In this document: one piece after another, positions 7,367 through 15,564 of the stretch | How the letters are laid out: each line of letters starts with the position of its first letter | How positions within the stretch are numbered: position 1 is the stretch's first letter | DNA from: Anaerolineaceae bacterium | GTDB taxonomy: Bacteria > Chloroflexota > Anaerolineae > Anaerolineales > Anaerolineaceae | DNA: 48,715 bases | NCBI GenBank assembly: GCA_016841365.1 | Contig: JAENZI010000018.1 | Location: 1-48,715 of the forward strand | Direction: 5' to 3' | Notes under the pieces: generated by a model | Seen by the model: only the letters and a program-made list of their open reading frames with translations | Told to the model about the DNA's origin: nothing | The model's database searches: none | Program-made: the position numbers and the translations under genes

Positions 7367-7780
7367 TTAGTCTTCCAAGATCTCGTAACTGGTGATAATT
7401 TCAGCCTTGCCGCGCAGTGTGGCAGCGACAGAGCAATATTTTTCCTCTGACAGTTGAATGGCTTGTTCAAGGTCCTTAGGTGTTAATCCTTCGCCTTTGG
7501 CAATGAACTTCATGTATATTTTGCGGAATGTCCAGGGTGGATCCTGATCCTGTTCTGAAGTGAGTTCCACATGCAGATGGGTCAGGTTGATGCGTTTCTT
7601 TTCGAGGATCATGATCACATCGACTGAGGCGCATCCTGCCAGGGCTGATAAGATCAGCTCAGAAGGTTTCATACCCGTATTTTCTTGAGGGGTGGAAAGG
7701 ATCACGGAGTGGCCGGTTGAATCGGTTGAGACAAAGTTTTGCCCTCCCGGGATCCATCGTAATACTGTGTTGGTTGCCAT
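7367..7780 (-). CDS. OsmC/Ohr family protein
   Basis: This 137-residue OsmC-fold protein belongs to a family of thiol-dependent peroxidases that act on organic hydroperoxides and possibly persulfides. The two reactive cysteines are Cys50 (ALAGCASVDV) and Cys116 (EKYCSVAATL), spaced as in the family. The central GMKPSELILSALAGC motif is conserved. AAAGGAGAAATT precedes the ATG. It is the last gene of the fmdB-regulator-osmC operon, 28 bases after the regulator. The link to a thiol- or sulfur-sensing regulator suggests sulfur or peroxide detoxification; the substrate is not determined. Confidence 0.9.
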   Translation of the reverse strand: MATNTVLRWIPGGQNFVSTDSTGHSVILSTPQENTGMKPSELILSALAGCASVDVIMILEKKRINLTHLHVELTSEQDQDPPWTFRKIYMKFIAKGEGLTPKDLEQAIQLSEEKYCSVAATLRGKAEIITSYEILED

Positions 7781-7808
7781 AATTTCTCCTTTATTATTTT
7801 CTGTAAAG

Positions 7809-8093
7809 CTACGAAAATTTTCCCAGCATTTGGATTAAGTCTGCCATCAATTCGCGCTGGGTTTCTGGGTTTGATTGGTTGTTGAGATCAATCAAGCAGT
7901 CCTGAGCGACATCCTGCACAAAGTTCAGGCTGGCAGATTGGATCGCCGCACGGATGGCGATCAACTGCTGGACGATGTCTCTACAGTCGCGATCCTCAGC
8001 AATCATCTTTTTCACCCCGCGCAGTTGCCCTTCGATACGGGAAAGGCGGTGGGTGATGTGGGTTTTTACTTCTGGGTTTGTGGTTTGGATCAT
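7809..8093 (-). CDS. CsoR/RcnR-family repressor, CstR-like residues
   Basis: This is a 94-residue all-helical DUF156 repressor with HRLSRIEGQLRGVKKMI near the N-terminus. From ATG 8093, Cys37 and Cys66 are present with the CsoR spacing of 29. The residue at the position of the copper-ligand His (residue 62) is Val. A Cys pair without that His is the pattern of CstR, which senses persulfide or polysulfide rather than Cu(I). That functional call is inference. A GTG at 8096 is an alternative start. It lies between fmdB and osmC, and the operon promoter carries a CsoR-type palindrome. Confidence 0.88.
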   Translation of the reverse strand: MIQTTNPEVKTHITHRLSRIEGQLRGVKKMIAEDRDCRDIVQQLIAIRAAIQSASLNFVQDVAQDCLIDLNNQSNPETQRELMADLIQMLGKFS

Positions 8094-8141
8094 CACAATT
8101 GCTTTCTTTCAGACCACCGGTCTGATTGGGGGTTAACCAGC

Positions 8142-8351
8142 TCAGCTAAAGCCGCCCGAGCTGCCGCAGCTGGATGTGGTTGATGAACTGCGTTTGCCGC
8201 CGCTGTAGGCTGCGATGGTCGAAAGGCGTTTTTGCGTGTCGTCTGATTGGCAGTTGGGGCAATCAGGTGAATTGACACGGGGATCTGAAAACCCCATGAT
8301 CTTTTCAAACTCGTTACCGCAATTCTTGCAATGATATTCGTAAATCGGCAT
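8142..8351 (-). CDS. FmdB family zinc-ribbon protein
   Basis: This 69-residue protein begins MPIYEYHCKNCGNEFE, the FmdB signature, with a second CPNC pair near residue 31. The two pairs form a single zinc ribbon. The tail is rich in Ser and Gly (GGKRSSSTTSSCGSSGG). The family is named for a putative regulator of formamidase genes, but its role is generally unknown. GGAGGT lies nine bases before the ATG. It is the first gene of an operon with the CsoR/CstR-type repressor and osmC, with a promoter and operator directly upstream. Confidence 0.9.
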   Translation of the reverse strand: MPIYEYHCKNCGNEFEKIMGFSDPRVNSPDCPNCQSDDTQKRLSTIAAYSGGKRSSSTTSSCGSSGGFS

Positions 8352-8372
8352 AAAAAGTTTACCTCCATGATG

Positions 8373-8415
8373 CTATACTGGGGTATAGTATATTTCATTG
8401 GGGGCTTTATGTCAA
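8373..8415 (-). promoter_or_regulatory. Promoter and palindromic operator of the fmdB-csoR-osmC operon
   Basis: On the minus strand TTGACA (8410-8415), a 17-base spacer and TATACT (8387-8392) form a strong promoter. The palindrome CTATACTGGGGTATAG (8373-8388) overlaps the -10 and the start region. A/T arms around a G-tract centre fit operators of the CsoR/CstR family. The regulator encoded in this operon is the obvious ligand, which would make it autoregulated. Confidence 0.82.
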
Positions 8416-8605
8416 TTATTGGGGGGCAAAGAGGTTTTGCATGATGATTTCATCACCAGAAAGTGCTTAAAGATGCTGATATTCTTGAGAGAAATCTATC
8501 AGGTTTTACAATACGGGTGGGTGTACAATTGGTTTATAGTGGCATTTTGTGCGGCTTAACATCAGATATTGATACTCATGGCACATCAGATTAGGAGAGA
8601 TATTC

Positions 8606-9052
8606 ATGGAAGGAAAAATTGGCATCGGGATCATCATCTGTGATCGTTATCGGACCTGCGCCGGCGGCAAGTGTTTCAGATCGATGAGAGATCGTGAAGG
8701 GGCATTCAGCCGATATCAGGGGCAAGAGATTGAGTTGGTAGGGTATACCACCTGCAACGGCTGCCCTGGCGGAAACATCGAATATGCCGGCAACGAAATG
8801 GTCAAGAATGGCGTCGACGTGATCCATTTTGCCACGGGATTACTTGTTGGCTATCCGCCGTGCCCCTATATTGCGACCTTCAAGCAGTTCATTGAGAATC
8901 GGTACGGGGTTGAGGTCGTGTTGGGAACGCATCCCATCCCGCAGAAATATTTGGATATGCACCGTTCATTAGGCACCTGGGAGGAACCTCACTGGGAGGC
9001 ATGGTTAGCAGATACCCTGTGCGATGAAACAACCCGGCTTGCGTATAATTAG
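8606..9052 (+). CDS. CGGC domain-containing protein
   Basis: This 148-residue protein carries several cysteine clusters: CAGGKC (residues about 18-23), CNGCPGG (about 50-56) and GYPPCPY (about 82-88). They match the CGGC domain, a putative metal-binding domain of unknown function found mainly in anaerobes. AGGAGAGATATTC precedes the ATG. It stands alone between the fmdB operon (divergent) and the pheST leader. The cysteine count suggests metal or redox binding, but no activity can be stated. Confidence 0.85.
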   Translation: MEGKIGIGIIICDRYRTCAGGKCFRSMRDREGAFSRYQGQEIELVGYTTCNGCPGGNIEYAGNEMVKNGVDVIHFATGLLVGYPPCPYIATFKQFIENRYGVEVVLGTHPIPQKYLDMHRSLGTWEEPHWEAWLADTLCDETTRLAYN

Positions 9053-9085
9053 GCACGGCCTGCTGAAATGTAAAATGGGTTTTGC

Positions 9086-9114
9086 TTGACATCAGGGTCA
9101 AAATTTATCATAAT
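9086..9114 (+). promoter_or_regulatory. Promoter of the pheST T-box transcript
   Basis: TTGACA (9086-9091), a 17-base spacer and CATAAT (9109-9114) lie just upstream of the structured leader. The -35 is perfect and the -10 has one mismatch. Confidence 0.8.
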
Positions 9115-9134
9115 AAGAAGTAGAAAAAAATCAG

Positions 9135-9412
9135 GATCAGCGACGACAGAGGAAAGTAGGCTGGCGGAGGTTGACAGGGCGGTTCGGGCAAGACTGAGAC
9201 CCGAACCCTGCTGAACCCAACTGAAGTTCCCTCTCGAGCCGCTCAGGTGAAAGCGCATGCGAGTAGTCTGAGCCGATTTGCCCAGCGTTATTTGGGCAGC
9301 CAATTGCCCATGAGGCTGTTGGTGTTGAGTGGGTTGCGCAGTGCGCCTGTGCAGCCAAAAAAGGTGGTACCGCGGTCATCCCGTCCTTTGCTGAGGACGG
9401 GTGTTTTGTTTA
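9135..9412 (+). promoter_or_regulatory. T-box riboswitch controlling pheST
   Basis: The T-box core AAGGTGGTACCGCGG (9361-9375) is followed by an intrinsic terminator, CCCGTCC (9380-9386) with GGACGGG (9395-9401) and TGTTTTGTTT. Upstream structure includes GGTTCGGG/CCCGAACC (9181-9188/9200-9207), probably the upper part of stem I. AGAGG/CCTCT (9148-9152/9230-9234) may be its base. A TTC triplet at 9227-9229 beside that helix is a candidate Phe specifier. Uncharged tRNA-Phe would stabilise the antiterminator and switch on pheST. The T-box call is firm; the specifier is tentative. Confidence 0.93.
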
Positions 9413-9459
9413 ATAAATAGGTTTGAGTAATTATGTTTTTAACAGGAGGTTGAGAATCA

Positions 9460-10503
9460 ATGACAGAGAAAGAACAGGCATTGGCCGAGTTGGAAAAGAT
9501 CAGGTCTGAGGCGCTGGCAGTGTTGGCAGATGTGGCTGACGAGGAAGGGCTTGAAGCCTGGCGTGTGGCGCACCTTGGACGCAATTCACCCGTGATGGGT
9601 GTGTTCAGCGGCATGGGCAAATTGGATAAGGAATTACGTCCGTTGATGGGTAAGGCGGCGAACGAAGTCCGCCAAACGCTGGAAGAAGCGTTAGCAGAAA
9701 AACGCGAGCTGCTTGAAACAGCGGCTTTGCAAAATATGCTAACGACTGAAAAACTGGATGTGACCCTCCCCGGACGCCCGGTAGATCGCGGCAGGCTGCA
9801 TCCGTTGACAAAGGTTTTGAGAAGGGTGACGCGTATATTTGGCGATATGGGCTTCCAGGTGTATCGCTCACCTGAAGTGGAAACCGACGATTATAACTTC
9901 ACCTACCTTAATATGCCGCCTTACCACCCCGCCCGCGACATGTGGGATACGTTTTATACCAAACGTGATGGCGTTTTGCTGCGCACACATACCTCTCCAG
10001 GTCAGATCAGGGTCATGCGTGAGCGTGCACCCGAACCGATCCGCGCAATTTTGCCCGGTGCGACGATGCGCTATGAGCAGCTTTCTGCCCGCAGCGAAAT
10101 CGAATTTGTGCAGGTCGAAGTGTTGGTGATTGGCAAAGGGGTTACCTTTGCTGAATTGAAGGGCACATTGGATGATTTCGCCCGCAGATTGTTCGGCGAG
10201 GATGCCCGAACGCGCCTGCGCCCGTCACACTTCCCCTTCACGGAACCCAGCGCCGAGATGGATGTGGGATGTTTCGTGTGCGGCGGTGAGGGCTGCCCGG
10301 TTTGTAAGGAAACTGGCTGGCTTGAGATCCTGGGCTGCGGTATGGTGCACCCGGTGGTGCTGCAATACGGCGGCTATGATCCGGAGGTCTATTCAGGTTT
10401 TGCCGCCGGGATGGGTATCGACCGCAGCACGCTCATGCGTTACCGCATCGATGACATCCGCCACTTCAGGAATAACGATATCCGGTTCTTGAGGCAGTTT
10501 TAG
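9460..10503 (+). CDS. pheS: Phenylalanine--tRNA ligase alpha subunit
   Basis: This is the catalytic alpha subunit of the (alpha-beta)2 enzyme that charges tRNA-Phe. At 347 aa it is typical. An N-terminal coiled-coil of about 90 residues is followed by the class II core, with TSPGQIRVM, motif 2 around LRPSHFPFTEPSAEMDV and motif 3 GMGIDRSTLMRYRI. The CFVCGGEGCPVC Cys-rich loop is shared with Gram-positive PheS. AGGAGG lies before the ATG. A T-box leader precedes it, and an S23 gene separates it from pheT. Confidence 0.98.
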   Translation: MTEKEQALAELEKIRSEALAVLADVADEEGLEAWRVAHLGRNSPVMGVFSGMGKLDKELRPLMGKAANEVRQTLEEALAEKRELLETAALQNMLTTEKLDVTLPGRPVDRGRLHPLTKVLRRVTRIFGDMGFQVYRSPEVETDDYNFTYLNMPPYHPARDMWDTFYTKRDGVLLRTHTSPGQIRVMRERAPEPIRAILPGATMRYEQLSARSEIEFVQVEVLVIGKGVTFAELKGTLDDFARRLFGEDARTRLRPSHFPFTEPSAEMDVGCFVCGGEGCPVCKETGWLEILGCGMVHPVVLQYGGYDPEVYSGFAAGMGIDRSTLMRYRIDDIRHFRNNDIRFLRQF

Positions 10504-10515
10504 GACTGGTGAGTA

Positions 10516-10546
10516 GGGATTAGGTATTAGGAATTTGGTATTGGGA
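10516..10546 (+). repeat. Left flanking repeat of the S23 insertion
   Basis: The sequence GATTAGGTATTAGG (10518-10531), followed by a degenerate copy ending TTTGGTATTGGG, lies between the pheS stop and the S23 gene. Its core AGGTATTAGG (10522-10531) recurs inverted as CCTAATACCT at 11044-11053 downstream of the gene. A related direct copy lies at 24738-24758. Confidence 0.65.
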
Positions 10547-10592
10547 GTGCAGGTAAACGGTTGTTTGGCAAAAGATAGGTTGAGAGACAAAT

Positions 10593-11027
10593 ATGGCTGA
10601 TAACAATCAAGGATTGGAAACATTGGCTGTTTGGCAAAAGTCTGTGGATTTTGCAGTGGATGTTTGTCAATATTTATTGCCGATGTTGCCTGATGTAGAA
10701 AAATGGGCGTTGAATTCGCAATTGAGACGTTCTGTTCAGAGTATCCCTGCAAATATTGCGGAAGGATATGGACGATATAACTTTCAAGAAGCAATTCATT
10801 ATTGTTACATTGCTAGAGGATCAATGAGTGAAACCAAAACGCATTTGTTGATTGCCCATCGTCTTGGAAATATTGATACCCTTATGCACGATGAATACAA
10901 GTCACGGTTGGTGGCATTGGGAAAAATGATAAATGGCTATATTGGTCACCTCAGAAAGCAAAAGAATATTTCGTTTATTCGAGAAGTAGAGGATGATTCT
11001 TACCGAGAAGATTTGGGCCTTTACTAA
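10593..11027 (+). CDS. Four-helix-bundle protein of the S23 / 23S rRNA IVS family
   Basis: This 144-residue helical protein belongs to the family first found encoded in intervening sequences of 23S rRNA. It shows the family pattern: LAVWQKSVDFAVDVCQ, then QLRRSVQSIPANIAEGYGR, then IHYCYIARGSMSETKTHL, with a polar C-terminus. Its molecular role is not established; related Avd proteins act with diversity-generating retroelements, but no reverse transcriptase is present here. It splits pheS from pheT, is more AT-rich than both and is flanked by inverted repeats, which points to a small inserted element. The ribosome-binding site is weak. Confidence 0.85.
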   Translation: MADNNQGLETLAVWQKSVDFAVDVCQYLLPMLPDVEKWALNSQLRRSVQSIPANIAEGYGRYNFQEAIHYCYIARGSMSETKTHLLIAHRLGNIDTLMHDEYKSRLVALGKMINGYIGHLRKQKNISFIREVEDDSYREDLGLY

Positions 11028-11055
11028 TACCTGCTACCGATTACCTAATACCTGG
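11025..11055 (+). repeat. Right flanking repeat of the S23 insertion
   Basis: Two direct copies of CTAATACCTG occur at 11025-11034 and 11046-11055. The first overlaps the S23 stop codon. The segment CCTAATACCT (11044-11053) is the exact inverse of AGGTATTAGG on the left side. Confidence 0.65.
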
Positions 11056-11104
11056 GATCTTGTGGAATTTGTTAGAAATTAGAAAAAGTGAACGCGAGGA
11101 ATGA

Positions 11105-13639
11105 ATGAAAGTACCGATAACTTGGTTAAATGATTATGTTGATATTGCCGACCTGAATCTTGAAGAACTGGCGAAGAAGATGACACTGGTCGGGCTTGAG
11201 GTCGAGGAGATCAGGCTGGTGGGCATGCCGATGCCACCCGGAGAAAAGCACGAATTCAAATACGCGGGTTTATCCTGGCCGGAAGATAAGTTCGTGGTGG
11301 CGCAAGTTGATGAAGTGATGCCGCACCCTAACGCGGACCGGCTGGTGCTGTGCCGCTTGAATGACGGGAACGAGGAAATCATTGTTCTAACCGGGGCACC
11401 AAACCTGTTTGAATATTTAGGCAAGGGACCGTTAGATAAACCGCTCAAGGTGGCTTATGCCCGTGAAGGCGCGCAGCTTTATGATGGGCACCAACCCGGT
11501 AAGCAGTTGACCACGCTCAAGCGGATGAAGATCCGTGGTGTTGAATCCTTCTCGATGATTTGTTCTGAAAAGGAACTGGGCATATCCGATGAGCACGAGG
11601 GCGTCATCTTGCTGGATGATGATGCGCCCACAGGCATGCCCCTGGTGGCATATATGGGCGATGCCGTGTTTGATGTGGACACGCTGCCAAATATGGTCCG
11701 TGATGCCAGCGTGCTGGGGATGGCGCGTGAAATTGCAGCCGCAACCGGTCGTGAACTTCATTACCCGGATGATTCATTGACCGCTACCGGGAAACCCATT
11801 CAGGGCAGGGCAGCGATTCAGATTGAGGATCCTGAGTTGAACCCGCGGTTTGTGCTGGGTTTAATCGAGGATATCAAGGTTCAACCCAGCCCTTACTGGG
11901 TGCGCCGTAGACTGAACCTGGTCGGAATGCGCCCGATCAACTGCATTGTGGACGCCACCAATTACGTGATGCTTGAGTTGGGCGAACCGCTGCATGCCTT
12001 TGATTACGACATTCTCCTCAATCGTGCAGGCGGGAAATCCCCAACCATTATTACACGCACCGCACAGGAAGGCGAGCGGTTGACCACGCTGGATGGGGTT
12101 CAACACACGCTGGATGCAGAGATGGAACTGGTCACCGATACGGCTGGCGCGCTCTCGTTGGCAGGTGTGATGGGCGGCGAGGAAAGTGAAGTTACCAGCA
12201 GCACCACGAATGTGCTCTTAGAAGGCGCTTCATGGAATTTCATCAATATCCGCAAGACCGTCAGCAAATTGAAAATCAATTCAGAGGCTGCCTATCGTTT
12301 CAGCCGGGGGGTCCATCCGGCATTGGCAGAGCTGGGCGTGCGCCTGAGCCTGAAGCGCATGGCTGAATGGGGTGAGGGTCAAATCGCCGAGGGTTTGATT
12401 GACAATTACCCGAACCCGCCAGCAGACCCTGTTGTTGAACTTTCAGCGGACTGGGTGAATGCCAGCCTTGGGACAGAAATTGAAGCACAAAAGATTGCCG
12501 ATATTCTAAGCCGGCTTGAATTTACGTGTGAAGTTGAAAGTGACACAATCCGCGCCCAAACGCCGCCTCACCGCCTTGATATCCATGAAGGTGTGATCGG
12601 CCAGGCGGATTTGCTGGAAGAGATCAGCCGCATTTACGGCTTTGACAAGATCCCCTCGCGCCGGCTTGATCAGCCTTTGCCGCCGCAAAGCTCAAGTGAG
12701 GAATTGGTGATGGAGGATGATCTGCGTGACCTTTTGGTGAATTTGGGTTTACAGGAACTGATTGCCTACCGCATGACATCACCTGAACGTGAGGCGCGGC
12801 GTTTCCCGCCGGAGTATCAAGCACCTGAGGTGGATTACATTGAGATTCAAAATCCGATTTCGGTGGAACGTCGGGTGATGCGGCGCAGCATTTTAGCCAG
12901 CATGCTGGAGATCATGGAATATAACAGCAGTTTGGATCAGCGCCTGGCATTATTTGAAATCGGCCCGGTGTTCAACCCTGTCGAAGGGCAGCAGTTGCCG
13001 CAAGAGAAGCAGATGCTCTCGATTGGCCTGAGCGGCTTGCGCCATAAAACCACGTGGCAGGGGGGTGAACCAGAGGTTATGGATTTTTATGACCTGAAAG
13101 GTGTTGTTGAGGGTGTGATGCAGGGCATGCATATTGCGGGTGTTACTTTCCGTGCTGGAGAGCACCCCAGCCTGCACCCGGGCAAGACCGCCGAGATCTT
13201 GATTGGCGAAACGGTGGTCGGCGTGATGGGTGAGCTTCATCCGCTGGTGAAAGCCAATTATGAGATGGAAGAAGCGCCGGTGATGCTGGCTGAACTAGAT
13301 TTGGATGCTGTGTTAGGTGCTGCGCGGATCCTGTTCGATGTTGAAGCAGTTCCAACCTATCCGCCAGTGCTGGAAGACCTGGCTGTTGTGGTTGATGAGG
13401 TTGTGACAGCCGCGGATGTTGAAAACGTCCTGCGACTGGGCGGCGGTGACTACCTGGCAAAGGTTCAGCTATTCGATATCTATCGCGGTAAGCAGCTTGG
13501 TGAGGGTAAAAAGAGCCTGGCTTTCAGCCTGACCTATATCGCCCCCGACCGTACACTGACAGATAAGGAAGTGTTGAAACTGCGTGATAAGATCATCCGT
13601 CTGCTGGACGAGGAATTAGGTGCAAGCCTGCGGAGTTAA
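11105..13639 (+). CDS. pheT: Phenylalanine--tRNA ligase beta subunit
   Basis: This is the large beta subunit, which binds tRNA-Phe and edits mischarged Tyr. At 844 aa it is slightly longer than E. coli PheT (795). It has the N-terminal MKVPITWLNDYVDI, an EMAP-like tRNA-binding domain (residues about 50-165), the B3/B4 editing region (RRRLNLVGMRPINCIVDATNYVM within about 260-285) and the B5 domain. The catalytic-like core follows, then a C-terminal anticodon-binding FDX-ACB domain from about residue 750. GAGG precedes the ATG. It should share the T-box-controlled transcript with pheS if the S23 insertion does not terminate it. Confidence 0.97.
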   Translation: MKVPITWLNDYVDIADLNLEELAKKMTLVGLEVEEIRLVGMPMPPGEKHEFKYAGLSWPEDKFVVAQVDEVMPHPNADRLVLCRLNDGNEEIIVLTGAPNLFEYLGKGPLDKPLKVAYAREGAQLYDGHQPGKQLTTLKRMKIRGVESFSMICSEKELGISDEHEGVILLDDDAPTGMPLVAYMGDAVFDVDTLPNMVRDASVLGMAREIAAATGRELHYPDDSLTATGKPIQGRAAIQIEDPELNPRFVLGLIEDIKVQPSPYWVRRRLNLVGMRPINCIVDATNYVMLELGEPLHAFDYDILLNRAGGKSPTIITRTAQEGERLTTLDGVQHTLDAEMELVTDTAGALSLAGVMGGEESEVTSSTTNVLLEGASWNFINIRKTVSKLKINSEAAYRFSRGVHPALAELGVRLSLKRMAEWGEGQIAEGLIDNYPNPPADPVVELSADWVNASLGTEIEAQKIADILSRLEFTCEVESDTIRAQTPPHRLDIHEGVIGQADLLEEISRIYGFDKIPSRRLDQPLPPQSSSEELVMEDDLRDLLVNLGLQELIAYRMTSPEREARRFPPEYQAPEVDYIEIQNPISVERRVMRRSILASMLEIMEYNSSLDQRLALFEIGPVFNPVEGQQLPQEKQMLSIGLSGLRHKTTWQGGEPEVMDFYDLKGVVEGVMQGMHIAGVTFRAGEHPSLHPGKTAEILIGETVVGVMGELHPLVKANYEMEEAPVMLAELDLDAVLGAARILFDVEAVPTYPPVLEDLAVVVDEVVTAADVENVLRLGGGDYLAKVQLFDIYRGKQLGEGKKSLAFSLTYIAPDRTLTDKEVLKLRDKIIRLLDEELGASLRS

Positions 13640-13660
13640 TTAGAATTTTGAGTTAATATG

Positions 13661-13712
13661 ATAGGGCAGTTCGATACCAATATTTGGGGTATGAGTGAAC
13701 TGCCCTATTGTT
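13661..13712. terminator. Terminator hairpin after pheT
   Basis: ATAGGGCAGTTC (13661-13672) pairs perfectly with GAACTGCCCTAT (13697-13708). An inner helix ATACC/GGTAT extends it, and TGTTTAT follows. The stop codon of the convergent lipoprotein-like gene lies within the right arm, so the hairpin probably serves both transcripts. Confidence 0.8.
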
Positions 13713-14418
13713 TATACGCCTCAAAAGTGAACCAATCAGGAACCGAACCGACCAGCATGGTATCGATCAGGTTAACTTCAGCATCAACAACAATATTGTC
13801 TGAGAGGGTTTCACTTGTGCTGGGGCAGTTATGACGGACAATTTCGCTGTCGTAGGTCAAATCCATCTGGATCAGGGTGTTGCCTTCTGTGAGTTTCCCG
13901 GTGATAACCCCGGTTACTTTTAGTATTTGTTGTGTGATACACGAATGAAGTGATTTCTGCTCGTCTTCCCAAGTTTGTGGCTGCGCTTCGGATTCTTGAT
14001 AAATTGAGATCAATGACCCGTTAACTTCGCCATTTGTGCCTATGAGCAAGTAAATTTCGTCCTCAACGATTTGTCCGCCACTAAAACCTTCCCAGATCGT
14101 TGTTGCTCCGATAAAAATTGTTGAGTCAGCAGAACCAGCATTAGTTGTTGGTTGAGTGGTTGGTTCTAAACCATTTGCAGGTGATTGTTGGGTTGCTCCT
14201 GCGCTACTCAAGGATTGTGTTTCCTCTTGTTTTCCAACAACGGTCTTCGTTGGTTCGTGACAATAGGCGTCCCAAGGAGTCATACCCTCATCCCAAGTCC
14301 AGGTTCCCCCGCTGGCTTCACAGAGAACCAATTCAATATCCTCTTGGCCGCCACATGATAAGGAAACAAGAATGAGAACGATCACAGCAATTAGGAAACT
14401 TTGATGAGCACGAGTCAT
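13705..14418 (-). CDS. Predicted secreted protein or lipoprotein of unknown function
   Basis: I do not recognise this 237-residue protein. An N-terminal signal sequence (SFLIAVIVLILVSLSCGG) ends in a Cys, suggesting a lipoprotein, though the SLSC lipobox is imperfect. A Ser/Thr/Gln-rich linker (about residues 60-100) leads to a beta-rich domain with four further Cys residues. The start is ATG 14418, with GGAGGT four bases upstream; the upstream in-frame TTG lies in that ribosome-binding site. It faces pheT convergently and shares the terminator. It is probably surface-exposed; no function can be assigned. Confidence 0.75.
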   Translation of the reverse strand: MTRAHQSFLIAVIVLILVSLSCGGQEDIELVLCEASGGTWTWDEGMTPWDAYCHEPTKTVVGKQEETQSLSSAGATQQSPANGLEPTTQPTTNAGSADSTIFIGATTIWEGFSGGQIVEDEIYLLIGTNGEVNGSLISIYQESEAQPQTWEDEQKSLHSCITQQILKVTGVITGKLTEGNTLIQMDLTYDSEIVRHNCPSTSETLSDNIVVDAEVNLIDTMLVGSVPDWFTFEAYKQ

Positions 14419-14656
14419 TCTAACCTCCAAGAAGCTGAAAAATGAAAATTGCTTATCATTTTTTAGTAAACCAGGATATCAAATAAACCAAAATTCCTAA
14501 CTTAAGTGTAATGAATTAATGTTTTGGGATTGCTGATATTATCTCATACTATTCAAAATTAATGAGAAGAATTTTTCTAAAAATTTTGGAGATTTTTCTG
14601 TATGGTTCAAATTGATTCCGTGATCCTCTAAAAAACCGACCACCTAACAATTGGAC

Positions 14657-14662
14657 TATAAT
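14657..14662 (+). promoter_or_regulatory. Candidate -10 element for the MBL-fold gene
   Basis: A perfect TATAAT sits 31 bases before the ATG at 14694 and overlaps an upstream in-frame ATG at 14661. A transcript starting near 14669 could not use that earlier ATG. No clear -35 is seen. Confidence 0.4.
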
Positions 14663-14693
14663 GAATGAACAAGCCGATATTTTGGGAGGCGAA

Positions 14694-15518
14694 ATGCAAA
14701 TCACCACACTGCTTGAGAACCACAAGAATTTTGACCAGCCAGAACTGCAGGCAGAACACGGCCTGTCTTTCTATATTGAGCATGAAGGTCATGTTTATAT
14801 GTCTGATGTGGGGCAATCGGGCAAGTTTGCGTATAACGCCGTCAAACTGGGCAAGGATCTGAGGCGCGTGGAGGTTCTGGCGATATCTCACCATCATTAC
14901 GATCACGGCGGGGGTTTAGGGCGTTTTTTCTGGGAAAATGAGCACGCGACAGTCTATTTGCGTCAATCACAGCATGGGGATTGCGTTGCGGATGATGGCA
15001 CAGACCAGCCCCGCTTTATTGGCCTGGATCGGAAATTACTGCTGGAGTATGAGGGGCGCATAGTGCAGATCAGTGAAAACCGGGAAGTGATGCCCGGGTT
15101 TCACCTGCTGACAGATATTCCGCGTAATTATCCAAAACCAAGCGGTGACCAGCGATTACGGGTGAGGGTCGGTGATGAATTACAGCCGGACACCTTTGAC
15201 CATGAACTGGTCACGGTGATCGAAAGTGCTCAGGGTCTGGTGGTGCTTACGGGTTGTGCGCATAACGGGGTGCTGAATATGATCGCTGCCACCCATAAAG
15301 CCTTCCCGGACCAGCCAATTCAGGCGGTGATTGGCGGTTTTCACCTTCATCACGAAGATGAGGAGACGGTGAGCAGGATCGGGAAGGCTTTATTAGAAGA
15401 GGGTATCCAAATCATTGTTACCGGGCATTGCACAGGTGATACCCCTGTCGAAATCCTTGAAGGCGTTTTGGGTGACAGATTGCACCGTTTGTATTCTGGC
15501 ATGGTGATGGAATTTTAG
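14694..15518 (+). CDS. MBL-fold metallo-hydrolase
   Basis: This 274-residue metallo-beta-lactamase-fold protein has the metal motif HHHYDH (H66, H68, D70, H71). Later ligands lie in LTGCAHNG, IGGFHL and VTGHCTG. The GCAHNG and GHCTG signatures resemble the 7,8-dihydropterin-6-methyl-4-(beta-D-ribofuranosyl)-aminobenzene-5'-phosphate synthase-like subgroup, but the substrate is unknown. The start is ATG 14694, with GGGAGG four bases upstream; an in-frame ATG at 14661 overlaps a TATAAT. It is a single gene before an aldo/keto reductase, 46 bases apart. Confidence 0.88.
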   Translation: MQITTLLENHKNFDQPELQAEHGLSFYIEHEGHVYMSDVGQSGKFAYNAVKLGKDLRRVEVLAISHHHYDHGGGLGRFFWENEHATVYLRQSQHGDCVADDGTDQPRFIGLDRKLLLEYEGRIVQISENREVMPGFHLLTDIPRNYPKPSGDQRLRVRVGDELQPDTFDHELVTVIESAQGLVVLTGCAHNGVLNMIAATHKAFPDQPIQAVIGGFHLHHEDEETVSRIGKALLEEGIQIIVTGHCTGDTPVEILEGVLGDRLHRLYSGMVMEF

Positions 15519-15564
15519 AAAACGATGATAAAACATATTTTATTGTGTAAATAAAAAAGGAGGC

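Noticed and set aside
8093-8398. 101-codon minus-strand frame covering fmdB
   Set aside because: It runs through the promoter and operator, and FmdB in another frame has a clear family match and ribosome-binding site.
10593-11027. Diversity-generating retroelement accessory (Avd) role for the S23 protein
   Set aside because: No reverse transcriptase, template repeat or variable-repeat gene lies nearby.
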